A DNA stretch of 64,000 nt from JAQBVV01 sp965249205 (GTDB lineage: Bacteria; Acidobacteriota; Vicinamibacteria; Vicinamibacterales; UBA2999): positions 434,001 to 498,000 of the forward strand of contig CBDFLL010000005.1 in NCBI GenBank assembly GCA_965249205.1. Direction: 5' to 3'. Below are positions 24,315-32,772 of this stretch, one piece after another. Each line of letters begins with the position of its first letter. Position 1 is the first letter of the stretch. Below the pieces are notes generated by a model that saw only the letters and a list, made by a program, of their open reading frames with translations, did no database searches and was not told the DNA's origin. Made by a program: the position numbers and the translations under genes.

Positions 24315-25253
24315 ATGCGACGACTCACGCTTTTGCTGACACTGATCGCCGTGCTGGCGGCTGGCACCACGGCCGCCGCGCAGTCGACGGGCACGAGCAT
24401 CGTCAGGGATGTCCGCGCCACGATCGCCGCTCAGGACTTCGCTGCCGGGCAGGCGCTCATCGACGAATATCGATCGGCGCACGGTGTGACGCCGGAAATG
24501 ATCGCGGCGCTCTCATGGCTCGCACGAGGGACCTATGCCGCTGGCCAGTTCGACCAGGCCGCGCAGTACTCCGTCGACTCCTACGACCTGGCCGTCGCCG
24601 CGCTGGAGACGCGCAGCCTGGAGGAGGACAGCAACCTTGAGGCCGCGCTCGGCGCCGCCATCGAAACCGACGCGCTGGTACGGGCGGCGCGGGGCGATCG
24701 CTCCTCGGCGGTGTACTTCCTCGAACGTGCGCTGGAAACATATCGCGACAGCCCCATCCACAAGCGGCTACAGAAGAACGTCAACCTGCTCAGTCTCGCG
24801 GGCCAGCCGGCACCCGCCATCGTGGCGCCGGAGCACCTGGGCGCCTCGGTCCAGACGCTCGACGACCTGAAGGGCAGTGTCGTGTTGCTCTTCTTCTGGG
24901 CGCACTGGTGTCCCGACTGTAAGGCACAGGCCCCCGCCATAGCGGCCGCGCTTGACAAGTACCGATCGCAGGGTTTTCGCGTCGTCGCCCCCACGCAACG
25001 CTTCGGGTATATCGTCTCCGGACAGGACGCGTCGCCTGACGATGAACTGCGCCACATCGAGCAGGTCAGCAACCAGTCGTACGCGTTCCTCAGCGGTGAG
25101 AGCGTGCCGGTCAGCGACGCGAACCACAAGCGCTACGGCGTATCAACGACGCCGACGCTGGTGCTCGTGGACCGCGAGGGCATCGTTCAGCTGTATCGTC
25201 CCGGCAATATGAGCGAGGCCGACCTCGACGCCGCGATTCGGGAACTGCTCTGA
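24315..25253 (+). CDS. Exported TlpA-type thioredoxin with helical N-terminal domain
   Basis: 312 residues. Signal peptide (LTLLLTLIAVLAAGTTAAAQ), then about 130 residues of helical, TPR-like sequence (YAAGQFDQAAQYSVDSYDLA), then a thioredoxin domain from residue 165 with the active site FFWAHWCPDCKAQAPAIAAA and the cis-Pro motif VSTTPTLVLVDREG. TlpA/ResA-like proteins reduce periplasmic disulfides or mature c-type cytochromes. It is the second gene of the pair with the DsbD-alpha-fused redoxin at 23196. No cytochrome genes are nearby. Confidence 0.83.
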   Translation: MRRLTLLLTLIAVLAAGTTAAAQSTGTSIVRDVRATIAAQDFAAGQALIDEYRSAHGVTPEMIAALSWLARGTYAAGQFDQAAQYSVDSYDLAVAALETRSLEEDSNLEAALGAAIETDALVRAARGDRSSAVYFLERALETYRDSPIHKRLQKNVNLLSLAGQPAPAIVAPEHLGASVQTLDDLKGSVVLLFFWAHWCPDCKAQAPAIAAALDKYRSQGFRVVAPTQRFGYIVSGQDASPDDELRHIEQVSNQSYAFLSGESVPVSDANHKRYGVSTTPTLVLVDREGIVQLYRPGNMSEADLDAAIRELL

Positions 25254-25283
25254 CCCCTGGCGTCCCTGGCCGGGCGCGTTCAA

Positions 25284-25721
25284 CTAGACCAGTGTGCTCG
25301 TGATCTGAATCTCCGCCTTGAGTGTGCGATGCACCGGGCACATGCTCGCGATCTCGAAGAGTCTCTGACGCTGGGAATCATCGAGCGTACCAGCCAGCTC
25401 GATCCGCCGTTCTATGTGGTCGATGCGCCCAACGCGGGTTTCGCACTCCGCGCAGTCCTCCGCATGAATCTTGTCGTGGCGAAGATACACGGTTACACCC
25501 TGCAGTGCCCACTGCTTCCGATTGGCATACATCCTGAGCGTCATCGACGTACAGGACCCAAGCGCTGCCAACAGAAGATCGTACGGCGACGGCCCGGTGT
25601 CGGTACCACCGGCGTCGGTCGGTTCATCGGCGCGCAGCCGATGCCCGCCGATCTGAATCTCCTGCGCGAGTCCACTTGCGCCGCCGTGCACGACAACGGT
25701 ATCTGTCCCTGATTGCGTCAC
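25284..25721 (-). CDS. OsmC-family protein
   Basis: 145 residues. The OsmC/Ohr fold detoxifies organic hydroperoxides through two cysteines. Both are visible: one in LLLAALGSCTSMTLRMYA and one in FEIASMCPVHRTLKA. The EPTDAGGTDTGPSPYDLLLA loop is also typical. The length is normal. It lies 20 bases after the FMN reductase gene in the same orientation, suggesting a small oxidative-stress operon. It is convergent with the TlpA-type gene. Confidence 0.88.
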   Translation of the reverse strand: MTQSGTDTVVVHGGASGLAQEIQIGGHRLRADEPTDAGGTDTGPSPYDLLLAALGSCTSMTLRMYANRKQWALQGVTVYLRHDKIHAEDCAECETRVGRIDHIERRIELAGTLDDSQRQRLFEIASMCPVHRTLKAEIQITSTLV

Positions 25722-25741
25722 TGCTTGGCCTTTCTCGCGTA

Positions 25742-26353
25742 CTACGAGGCCTTTTCGGCCTGAGCCCGTACCATCTGTTCCAGTGCGATCCTGGGACAGA
25801 CGCTTCCTTGAATGTAGTCGACGAGGCCCGTCGCCAGACCTCGGATCCGTCCTTCAACACCAGCGTCGAGGCAATGCCCCTCACCGTCGAAGAGTTTTTG
25901 CACACCCGCCACCGACACTGGTCCGGGCAGCACGATCGCACCGACGTGCGAGCACACACTTCGTAATTGCTCCAGCGACTTAATGGCGCCGATCTGGCCT
26001 GCGGCCACTCCAAGCAACGCTACCGGTTTGCCTGCCAGCAGCGACGGAAAACCGAGATTCTCGATCAGGAGCTTCATCACGGCGGCAAAACCTCCGTGGT
26101 ACTCGGGCGTCGCCAGCACGACTCCGGTCGCACTCTTCACCGCGTCCGGGACCCCCTGTTGGTCAGGAAACTCACCCGGCTGGCCGGGAAACGGCAGATG
26201 CATTCGCGATGGATCAATCGTCGTGACCTCTACGCGAGCCTGAGTGCGCAGCTCATCGACGACCAGTGCCAGCGCTTTCGCCGTGAAGTTCCCAGGTCGG
26301 CTCGTGCCGAGAATCGTGACAATTCGGATTCCAGGTTCAGTCGTGCTCTCCAT
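25742..26353 (-). CDS. NADPH-dependent FMN reductase
   Basis: 203 residues from ATG 26353, chosen because AGAGGGGAC directly precedes it. The flavodoxin-like fold is shown by IVTILGTSRPGNFTAKAL (FMN phosphate loop) and VVLATPEYHGGFAAVMKLLI (isoalloxazine loop). The family reduces FMN, quinones, azo dyes or chromate with NAD(P)H in the cytoplasm. It is the first gene of a pair with OsmC. Confidence 0.85.
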   Translation of the reverse strand: MESTTEPGIRIVTILGTSRPGNFTAKALALVVDELRTQARVEVTTIDPSRMHLPFPGQPGEFPDQQGVPDAVKSATGVVLATPEYHGGFAAVMKLLIENLGFPSLLAGKPVALLGVAAGQIGAIKSLEQLRSVCSHVGAIVLPGPVSVAGVQKLFDGEGHCLDAGVEGRIRGLATGLVDYIQGSVCPRIALEQMVRAQAEKAS

Positions 26354-26559
26354 GTCCCCTCTTTTCCCCACTGCGTGCACTACGCCGTAACACGCTGAAA
26401 CTATAGATACTTAGACGGCGCTTTGAATTCAGTGTCTCGCTCGCGTGGTGCGGTTCCGCCACGCCGAGCCGAACGGCGTTGATTCCAGGTGCGGCGACCG
26501 GCTACAGTTGCCACGGTCCGATCTTCCTCGACGGGCATACTTGGTAAGGAGACGAGAGC

Positions 26560-27054
26560 ATGAGCAACGTCACTTTGAGGGTGAACGGTAGCACGCACAC
26601 CGTGGACATCGAACCCTCGACTCCCCTTCTCTACATTCTGCGTAACGATCTCGGTCTTCAAGGTCCGCGGTTTGGTTGCGGACTCGGCCAGTGCGGGGCA
26701 TGTACCGTAATCATTAACGGGGCGGCCGTGCGCTCGTGCATCACGCCCACGTCGTCGGTGACCGGCGAGATCACGACGCTTGAAGGCCTGGCCAGAGACG
26801 GCAACCTGGACCCGGTGCAGCAAGCCTGGATCGACGAGCAGGTGCCGCAGTGTGGCTTCTGCCAGAACGGGCAAATTCTGACGGCCAAGGTGCTGTTGAG
26901 CAGAAATCCGAACCCGACCGACACCGAAATCCGTCAAGGCATGGCCAACACGCTCTGCCGGTGCATGACGTATTACCGCATCCAGGCCGCTATCAAGCGG
27001 GCCGCGACGTCGATGGCCGCTGGCCAGACGGTGCGGACGGGAGGTGTCGCATGA
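26560..27054 (+). CDS. 2Fe-2S subunit of a molybdenum hydroxylase (IorA/CoxS type)
   Basis: 164 residues with TAAGGAG upstream of ATG 26560. The plant-type ferredoxin domain binds its cluster through GCGLGQCGACTVIINGAAV plus the later Cys in RSC. The second, helical domain holds the other 2Fe-2S cluster through QCGFCQNGQI and TLCRCMTYYRI. It passes electrons from the molybdenum subunit encoded next, whose ATG overlaps this stop by ATGA. No FAD subunit gene is present, as expected for isoquinoline 1-oxidoreductase-like enzymes, which use a quinone or cytochrome acceptor. Confidence 0.9.
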   Translation: MSNVTLRVNGSTHTVDIEPSTPLLYILRNDLGLQGPRFGCGLGQCGACTVIINGAAVRSCITPTSSVTGEITTLEGLARDGNLDPVQQAWIDEQVPQCGFCQNGQILTAKVLLSRNPNPTDTEIRQGMANTLCRCMTYYRIQAAIKRAATSMAAGQTVRTGGVA

Positions 27055-29444
27055 CAACTCCAGCACAGACACCAAGCGCGGTCGACCGGCTCCGGGATGA
27101 GCAGGGTGGCGCTGTCTCTCGACGCGGCTTTCTCAAAGGTTCGGGCATGCTGGTCGTCGGCTTCAGCGCGGCGGCGATCGCAGGACCGCTCAGTTTCCGA
27201 TCCGCAGGCGCTGCCGCAGCTCAGGCCCAGCTTGGCGGCCCTTATCCGGATCCCGACTTCAGACAACTGGATGCCTGGATTGTCATCCGGGAGGACAGCA
27301 CAGCTACCTTCTTCGTGGGAAAGACCGACTGTGGCCAAGGCACCGGCACGGCGCTTCGTCAGATGATGTGCGACGAGCTGGACATCGCGTACGACCAGAC
27401 GAGTCTGGTGATGGGCAGTACCGACGTCACCGTCGATCAGGGCGGTTCCGGCGGGTCCGACGCGATTCAGGTCGACGGTTGGCCGATGCGGCGGGTCGCT
27501 GCCGAAGCCCGACGGGTGCTGCTGGAGCTGGCGTCGGAACGCTTCGGTGTGCCTGTCGCGCAACTCAGCATCAGTGAAGGCGTGATCACCGTCACCGCCG
27601 ATCCATCCAGAACGGTGACCTTCGGGGCTCTGATCGGCGGACGGCAGTTCAATGTCACTCTGACGGGAGAGACGATCAATGCGACGACTGGTGTCGCAGC
27701 CGTCAAAGCCGTGCAGGATCTCCGGATCGTCGGGCAATCGCTGCCGCGCTACGACATCCCGGCGAAGGTGGACGGCTCGCTGCGATGGGCCGTAGACGTA
27801 AAGCTCCCGGGAATGGTCCACGCCCGCAACGTGAGGCCGCCGTTTGCGGGTGCGACGCTGGTGAGCATCGACGAGTCCTCGGTTCGCGGCCTTCCGGGTT
27901 TTGTCAGCGTCGTGAGCCGAGGCAACTACGTTGCTGTTGTCTGCGAGCGGGAAGAGCAGGCCATCACGGCCGCGCGGCGATTGCAGGCTGAGTGGCGGAA
28001 GCCGCCCACGGCGCCGTTCCCGACATCGGAGAATCTCTTCACCTACATGCGGAACGCGGCGCCGACGTCGACACGAACGCCGACGGTGGTAGGTAACCCG
28101 GCTGCGGCCCTCGCCGGGGCCGCGCGCGTCGTGGAAGCTGATTACGATGTTCCGTTCCAAGGGCACACGGCCATCGGTCCCGCGCACGCCACGGCCGATC
28201 CGTCTGACGGACAGATGACGATCTACTCCAACGACATGAAGTCGTACGGCATGCGACGCGGCGTGGCTGAGTTTCTGCAGATGCCGCAGGACCAGGTGCG
28301 GGTGGTCTGGATGGAGGGGCCCCAGGGCTATGGCCGCACCGCGGCTGACGATGCCGGCTTCGAAGCCGCGTTCCTCGCGAAGGAACTGGGGCGACCGGTT
28401 CGCGTGCAGTGGATGCGCGATGAGGAGACGGCCTGGGATACCAAGGGGCCGGCGTACGCCATCTCGATGCGTGGCGGACTCGACGACCAGGGGCAACTCG
28501 TCGCGCTGGAGTACAACGCTCGGGCTGCCGACTACTACCATCTCGGCTACAACGAGCCTGACACCGTCCTGATCGCGCAGTTGCTCGGCATCAGACGGCC
28601 AACGGCTGCCGGTGGCCGCGCTTCCCTGCCGTCCAGCATGTACGCCATCGAGAATCAACGTATGACGGGGCAGGTCGTGAGCATGCCGCTCGCGCATGAA
28701 ACACCTCTGCGCACGGGCAACCTCCGAGACCCGGATGGGCCCCAGGTCACGTTTGCGTCCGAGTCGTTCATAGACGAACTGGCCGCGGCGGCCAACGTCG
28801 ACCCGGTGGAGTTTCGGCTCCGTCTGCTCACCGCGAGCACCGACGACGACAGCGGATTCAAGCGGGCGCGCTCTATTGCCACAGTCAGGGCGGCCGCCGA
28901 CGCGTTCGGTTGGGACAGCCGTCCCTCGCCCAAGGCGGCGGGCGCCGGAAACATCCTCACCGGCCGCGGCATCGCGTACACCTACCGCAACCAGACCGTC
29001 GTCGCGCAGATTGCGGAGGTGGAGGTCAATCGCACCACCGGCCACGTGTGGGTGAAGCGGCTTGTGTGCGCCCACGATTGCGGGCTCATCATCAACCCCG
29101 AGGGGCTGCGCCGCACCGTGGAGGGCGCCATGATGCACACGCTCAGCCGCGCGCTGCATGAAGAAGTGACGTTTGACACCGAAAAGGTCACAAGCGTGGA
29201 CTGGGTCACGCATCCAACGCTGACGCACAGCGACACGCCGGCGCAGATCGACGTCGTCATGGTGAACGGCGATCCGAATCCCGACCGCCCTGATTTGCCC
29301 CACTATGGGGCTGGTGAAACGGCGTGTAAGGCGTTGATGGCGGCTGTCGCTAACGCGATCTACGACGCGACAGGTGTGCGCATTCGCCGCATCCCGCTGA
29401 GGGACGCTCGCGTGCTTGAGGCGCTGCAGGCCGCGCTCGTATAG
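27051..29444 (+). CDS. Molybdopterin-binding subunit of a xanthine-dehydrogenase-family enzyme (IorB-like)
   Basis: 797 residues from ATG 27051, coupled to the ferredoxin subunit by a 4-base overlap. The twin-arginine signal SRRGFLKGSGMLVVGF near residue 24 shows export of the folded cofactor-bearing complex to the periplasm. Moco-binding features include VGKTDCGQGTGTALRQM, MEGPQGYGRTAADDAGFEAA and the C-terminal HYGAGETACKALMAAVANAI with the catalytic glutamate in GAGE. The fold and size match isoquinoline 1-oxidoreductase beta subunits and aldehyde dehydrogenases of this type. It hydroxylates an N-heterocycle or oxidises an aldehyde; the substrate is unknown. Confidence 0.9.
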   Translation: MTTPAQTPSAVDRLRDEQGGAVSRRGFLKGSGMLVVGFSAAAIAGPLSFRSAGAAAAQAQLGGPYPDPDFRQLDAWIVIREDSTATFFVGKTDCGQGTGTALRQMMCDELDIAYDQTSLVMGSTDVTVDQGGSGGSDAIQVDGWPMRRVAAEARRVLLELASERFGVPVAQLSISEGVITVTADPSRTVTFGALIGGRQFNVTLTGETINATTGVAAVKAVQDLRIVGQSLPRYDIPAKVDGSLRWAVDVKLPGMVHARNVRPPFAGATLVSIDESSVRGLPGFVSVVSRGNYVAVVCEREEQAITAARRLQAEWRKPPTAPFPTSENLFTYMRNAAPTSTRTPTVVGNPAAALAGAARVVEADYDVPFQGHTAIGPAHATADPSDGQMTIYSNDMKSYGMRRGVAEFLQMPQDQVRVVWMEGPQGYGRTAADDAGFEAAFLAKELGRPVRVQWMRDEETAWDTKGPAYAISMRGGLDDQGQLVALEYNARAADYYHLGYNEPDTVLIAQLLGIRRPTAAGGRASLPSSMYAIENQRMTGQVVSMPLAHETPLRTGNLRDPDGPQVTFASESFIDELAAAANVDPVEFRLRLLTASTDDDSGFKRARSIATVRAAADAFGWDSRPSPKAAGAGNILTGRGIAYTYRNQTVVAQIAEVEVNRTTGHVWVKRLVCAHDCGLIINPEGLRRTVEGAMMHTLSRALHEEVTFDTEKVTSVDWVTHPTLTHSDTPAQIDVVMVNGDPNPDRPDLPHYGAGETACKALMAAVANAIYDATGVRIRRIPLRDARVLEALQAALV

Positions 29445-29457
29445 CCGGTTACACGCC

Positions 29458-30507
29458 ATGACGTCCCGGCTGCCGAAGATGCTCCTCATCGGGGCGAGCA
29501 TCGTGATCGTCATCGCGGGCTTACGGGCGGGTGTCACACTGCTGATACCGCTGATTCTCTCCGCGTTCCTGGCGACGGTGCTCTACCCCAGCGTCGCGTG
29601 GCTGGTGGCGCGACGGGTGCCGTCCGGGATTGCGGTGCTGCTGACAACGCTGCTCGTGCTTGCCGCGTTCAGTGGGCCTGGTCTCATCGTGCAGCGAGCG
29701 GCGCAGACATTCGCCGCATCGGCTCCCTCATACCGGGCAGATGTCGAACGCGGCCTCCTGCCATGGCTGGAGCGACTCGGTCTATCGGAAGCCGACGGGT
29801 CGGGCTGGGTGTCGTTGATCGATCCAGGTGCAGCCTTTGATCTTGTCCGGACACTGTCGTCCGGAGCGGCGTCCCTGCTCGGCAACACGTTTATCGTGTT
29901 GCTGACGACCGCCTTCATACTGCTTGAGGCGAGTCACCTGCGGCGACGAGTCCCAATGGCGTTCCGTCTCGGGACAGAGCAGGTCGCTGGAACGGAACAG
30001 GCCCTGGCCGCCGTGCACCACTACCTGCTCATCAAGGCGCTGGTCAGTCTCGCCACAGGTGTCGCGGTGTGGCTCTGGCTCCTCGTGCTTGGCGTGGAGT
30101 TCCCGATCCTGTGGGGCCTGTTGGCCTTCCTTCTGAATTTCATTCCGAACTTCGGGTCTCTGTTGGCGGCGGTGCCACCGGCGTTGCTGGCATTGGTCCG
30201 CTCGGGCCCTACAGAGATGCTGGCGGTACTCGCTGGGTTCGTCGCGGTCAACCTCGTGCTGGGCAGCATCCTTGAACCGCGCATCATGGGCCGCCGGCTC
30301 GGGCTATCCCCCCTGGCCGTGCTGCTTTCGCTGCTCTTCTGGGGCTGGGTGTGGGGCGCTGTCGGGCTGCTGCTCGCCGTGCCGCTCACCATGGTTGTGA
30401 AGATCGTGCTCGAACATTCTGACGTGCCGTGGCTGGCGCTCCTGCTCGGCGATCCAATCGCCAGTACTGTCCGAAAGCCCTCCCAGGCGACATCCGATCA
30501 GTCGTAA
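29458..30507 (+). CDS. AI-2E-family transporter (PerM/YdiK-like)
   Basis: 349 residues from ATG 29458. About eight transmembrane segments are visible, with the family layout: IPLILSAFLATVLYPSVAWL near the N-terminus, a soluble loop (residues 95-145), then WGLLAFLLNFIPNFGSLLAA and the terminal pair around LLSLLFWGWVWGAVGLLLAV. The family is named after autoinducer-2 export but members also act as Na+/H+ antiporters or have unknown substrates. It follows the Mo-hydroxylase gene by 13 bases and may be read from its promoter. Confidence 0.87.
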   Translation: MTSRLPKMLLIGASIVIVIAGLRAGVTLLIPLILSAFLATVLYPSVAWLVARRVPSGIAVLLTTLLVLAAFSGPGLIVQRAAQTFAASAPSYRADVERGLLPWLERLGLSEADGSGWVSLIDPGAAFDLVRTLSSGAASLLGNTFIVLLTTAFILLEASHLRRRVPMAFRLGTEQVAGTEQALAAVHHYLLIKALVSLATGVAVWLWLLVLGVEFPILWGLLAFLLNFIPNFGSLLAAVPPALLALVRSGPTEMLAVLAGFVAVNLVLGSILEPRIMGRRLGLSPLAVLLSLLFWGWVWGAVGLLLAVPLTMVVKIVLEHSDVPWLALLLGDPIASTVRKPSQATSDQS

Positions 30508-30517
30508 GGCAGGACGA

Positions 30518-30666
30518 CTAGAGCGCTTTTCAAAATGGCCTGGCTGACTGGGCGAGTCATGGTACTTCTGCACGCACTACTGCAACGCTTCAGTCCTGCC
30601 GAATGCCGTAACCATTTTCAGCATTGCGGCTGCTCGAACGCCACACGGTCATGAAAAGCGCTTTAG
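30518..30666. repeat. MITE-like element, family B, copy 2
   Basis: 149 bp with inverted ends CTAGAGCGCTTTTCA and TGAAAAGCGCTTTAG, differing at one base. No coding potential. The right-hand 40 bases match the left part of the element at 9121-9197 in reverse complement. It begins 10 bases after the AI-2E-type gene and touches the family-D element that follows. Confidence 0.72.
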
Positions 30667-30829
30667 CGCGTTTTGGGCTTGTACGCATCACTCGGATGTG
30701 GTACTTCGTCGGGCGGCCAGGAGGTGCCACATGCGAGCGTACTCGATGGATTGCTCCGGTCTACTCCTCCGGCATGTACCGCTGCGGTACTGCGGCTATT
30801 CGTCGCTATGAAGAAGTCGAAAACGCGCT
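30664..30829. repeat. MITE-like element, family D, copy 2
   Basis: About 166 bp with inverted ends AGCGCGTTTTGGG and GTCGAAAACGCGCT. It contains the palindromic core ATGTGGTACTTC...GAGGTGCCACAT (30700-30735) also found near 9.06 kb. The remainder up to 31000 shows no gene on either strand. Family-B and family-D elements are adjacent at both loci. Confidence 0.6.
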
Positions 30830-31000
30830 CCACGGTCTTCCGATCAGAGTTCCGGTGTGCGTGGCCGTCAGAGGTCGCCGCGTGCCACCGCGGCCTCCCT
30901 CTGGTGAGCCTTTCCGGCAGTCTTCCACGACCCGTACCGAAATTCAACGTTGCGTGAGTGGACGCCGTCCAACGGCGTGGAACAGCCGTCAGGAGGTAGA

Positions 31001-31480
31001 ATGCCGGCCATGGTTTCGACGTACTCGATCGTGCTCATCCTCCATTCGCTCCTGCGATGGGTCATCTTGCTCGCTGGCCTGCTGGCGGTCGCACGGGCGT
31101 GTTCGGGCTGGCTTGGTCAGCGGTCATGGGGCACTGCCGACAACCGGGCCGGGATCTGGTTTGTCGCGACGCTGGATTTTCAGTTCCTCGTAGGCCTCGC
31201 CCTGCACCTGGGACTGAGTCCGCTTACCCGAATCGCGATGAGCGACCCGGCGACCGCGATGCAAAGCTCCGGCCTGCGATTCTGGTTCGTCGAGCACCCG
31301 CTCGGCATGATGGTCGCCCTTGTTCTGGCGCACGTCGGCAGGGTACGTATACGAAAGGCGACGACGGACGTGAGCCGTCATAAGGGCGCGGCCATCCTTT
31401 TCGCGTTGGCCCTCCTCACGATCGTGCTGTCGTCGCCGTGGCCAGGCATGGCCAACGCCCGACCGTTGCTGCCGTGGTAG
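31001..31480 (+). CDS. Four-helix membrane protein of unknown function
   Basis: 159 residues from ATG 31001, chosen because AGGAGGTAGA directly precedes it. Four hydrophobic segments are seen: IVLILHSLLRWVILLAGLLA, DFQFLVGLALHLGL, HPLGMMVALVLAHVG and AAILFALALLTIVLSSPW. Conserved-looking polar motifs (HSLLRW, ADNRAG, VEHPLGM, AHVGR, PWPGM) with three membrane histidines could bind a metal or heme. I recall similar proteins in Bacteroidota and Acidobacteriota but no assigned function. It stands apart from the MITE block before it. Confidence 0.75.
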   Translation: MPAMVSTYSIVLILHSLLRWVILLAGLLAVARACSGWLGQRSWGTADNRAGIWFVATLDFQFLVGLALHLGLSPLTRIAMSDPATAMQSSGLRFWFVEHPLGMMVALVLAHVGRVRIRKATTDVSRHKGAAILFALALLTIVLSSPWPGMANARPLLPW

Positions 31481-31562
31481 ACGTCGATTCAGCGCACTCG
31501 ATCGGCGACGTGTGGACGCATAACGCGCTCGGCGCACACCCCCTCGTGGGAGCCTCGTCGCG

Positions 31563-32099
31563 ATGCCGCTGAAGTCACTCCGCGCCTGGCTGGGTGTTGA
31601 GAGCGCGGAGGTGCAGGGCTCCGCGAAGCAGCAAGACTTCGCACCGCTCCGAGAGACGCTGGAAGCCCTGGACCATCTTGAACCAAACCAGGCGCGCTAT
31701 CTTGCTGCGTTTGCGTACCTGCTTGGCCGCGTTGCCCATGCAGATCAGCACGTGTCCCCCGAAGAAACCAGCGTGATGGAAGCACTCGTGCGGGAGCAGG
31801 TGCATCTCTCTCAGGACCAGGCCATGGTTGTGGCGCAGCTGGCCAAGACCAGCAACCTGCTGTTCGGTGGCACTGCGAACTATCTTGTCGCCAGAGAGTT
31901 TTCGGGCCTGGCGACGCACGACCAGAAGCTCTCCCTGATGCGGTGCCTCTTCGCTGTGTCCGCGGCTGACGAGGTGATCTCGCTCGCCGAGGAAGGCGAG
32001 CTGCACCGGATCGGAAAAGAGCTTGGACTCGATCACGCACATCTCGTCCAACTCCGTGTGGAGTACCAGGAACACCTCCCAGGCCGGTCTCGGAGCTGA
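31563..32099 (+). CDS. TerB-family protein
   Basis: 178 residues, mostly helical. The TerB fold is suggested by AYLLGRVAHADQHVSPEETSV and LMRCLFAVSAADEVISLAEE, each with the acidic HADxxVSxxE/AADxxIS-EE metal-binding pattern that repeats in TerB proteins. These proteins were linked to tellurite resistance and phage inhibition, but most act in membrane-stress or Ca2+-sensing contexts. No other ter gene is present. It is followed 17 bases later by a YaeQ gene. Confidence 0.78.
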   Translation: MPLKSLRAWLGVESAEVQGSAKQQDFAPLRETLEALDHLEPNQARYLAAFAYLLGRVAHADQHVSPEETSVMEALVREQVHLSQDQAMVVAQLAKTSNLLFGGTANYLVAREFSGLATHDQKLSLMRCLFAVSAADEVISLAEEGELHRIGKELGLDHAHLVQLRVEYQEHLPGRSRS

Positions 32100-32116
32100 C
32101 AGGCGGCGAACCTAGC

Positions 32117-32659
32117 GTGGCACTCGGCGCGACGATCTACAACTTCGACATCGAACTGGCCGACGCCGATCGGCACGTCTACGAGTCGCTCTCGCTGCGC
32201 GTGGCCCGCCACCCTTCGGAGTCTGAGGAGTATCTCGTGGCTCGCGTGCTGGCGTACGTGCTCGAGTTCACCGAGGGCATTAGGTTCTCGCGCGGCGTGT
32301 CAGAGCCGGACGAGCCTACCCTCAGCGTCCGCGATCTGACCGGTGCGATCACGGCCTGGATCGAGGTGGGCACACCCGATGCCGCGCGCTTGCACAAAGC
32401 GACGAAAGCGGCTGCGCGCGTGGCTGTCTACACGCACAAGGACCCAGCTCGCCTCCTGAAGCAGCTGGCTGGCGAGAAGATTCATCAAGGCGCAGCCCTT
32501 GAGCTATACGCCCTCGATCAGACTCTGGTGGCCGCACTTGTCGCGCACCTTGACCGACGTGTGTCGTTCAGCGTGTCGGTCACAGACCGCGAGTTGTACC
32601 TGTCGATCGGCACCAAGAATCTCACGGGAGCGGTCTCACGACTGCGCAACGAGGCATGA
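32117..32659 (+). CDS. yaeQ: YaeQ-family protein
   Basis: 180 residues starting at GTG 32117. It matches YaeQ along its whole length: ATIYNFDIELADADRHVYE, LRVARHPSESEEYLVARVLA, GLSEPDEP-like VSEPDEPTLSVRDLTG and the PD-(D/E)xK-like core IEVGTPDAARLHKATKAA. The family has a nuclease-related fold; a role in transcription elongation was proposed for the enterobacterial protein. It is co-directional with terB and probably in the same transcript. Confidence 0.9.
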   Translation: MALGATIYNFDIELADADRHVYESLSLRVARHPSESEEYLVARVLAYVLEFTEGIRFSRGVSEPDEPTLSVRDLTGAITAWIEVGTPDAARLHKATKAAARVAVYTHKDPARLLKQLAGEKIHQGAALELYALDQTLVAALVAHLDRRVSFSVSVTDRELYLSIGTKNLTGAVSRLRNEA

Positions 32660-32772
32660 AGGAGACGCTGGGGCTTCGCCGTCTGGGCTCCCTTTTCCTG
32701 CCAAACCGGCTGTTTCTGGCCGTCGTCGCTTGACCGCCTGGGCCCGCCGAGCCAAGATTCCTGCCAGAAGCC

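Noticed and set aside
26973..29537. 854-codon minus-strand open frame over the molybdopterin subunit gene
   Set aside because: The plus strand encodes a clear Tat-exported Mo-hydroxylase subunit; the antisense frame is rich in Arg and His and has no motif.
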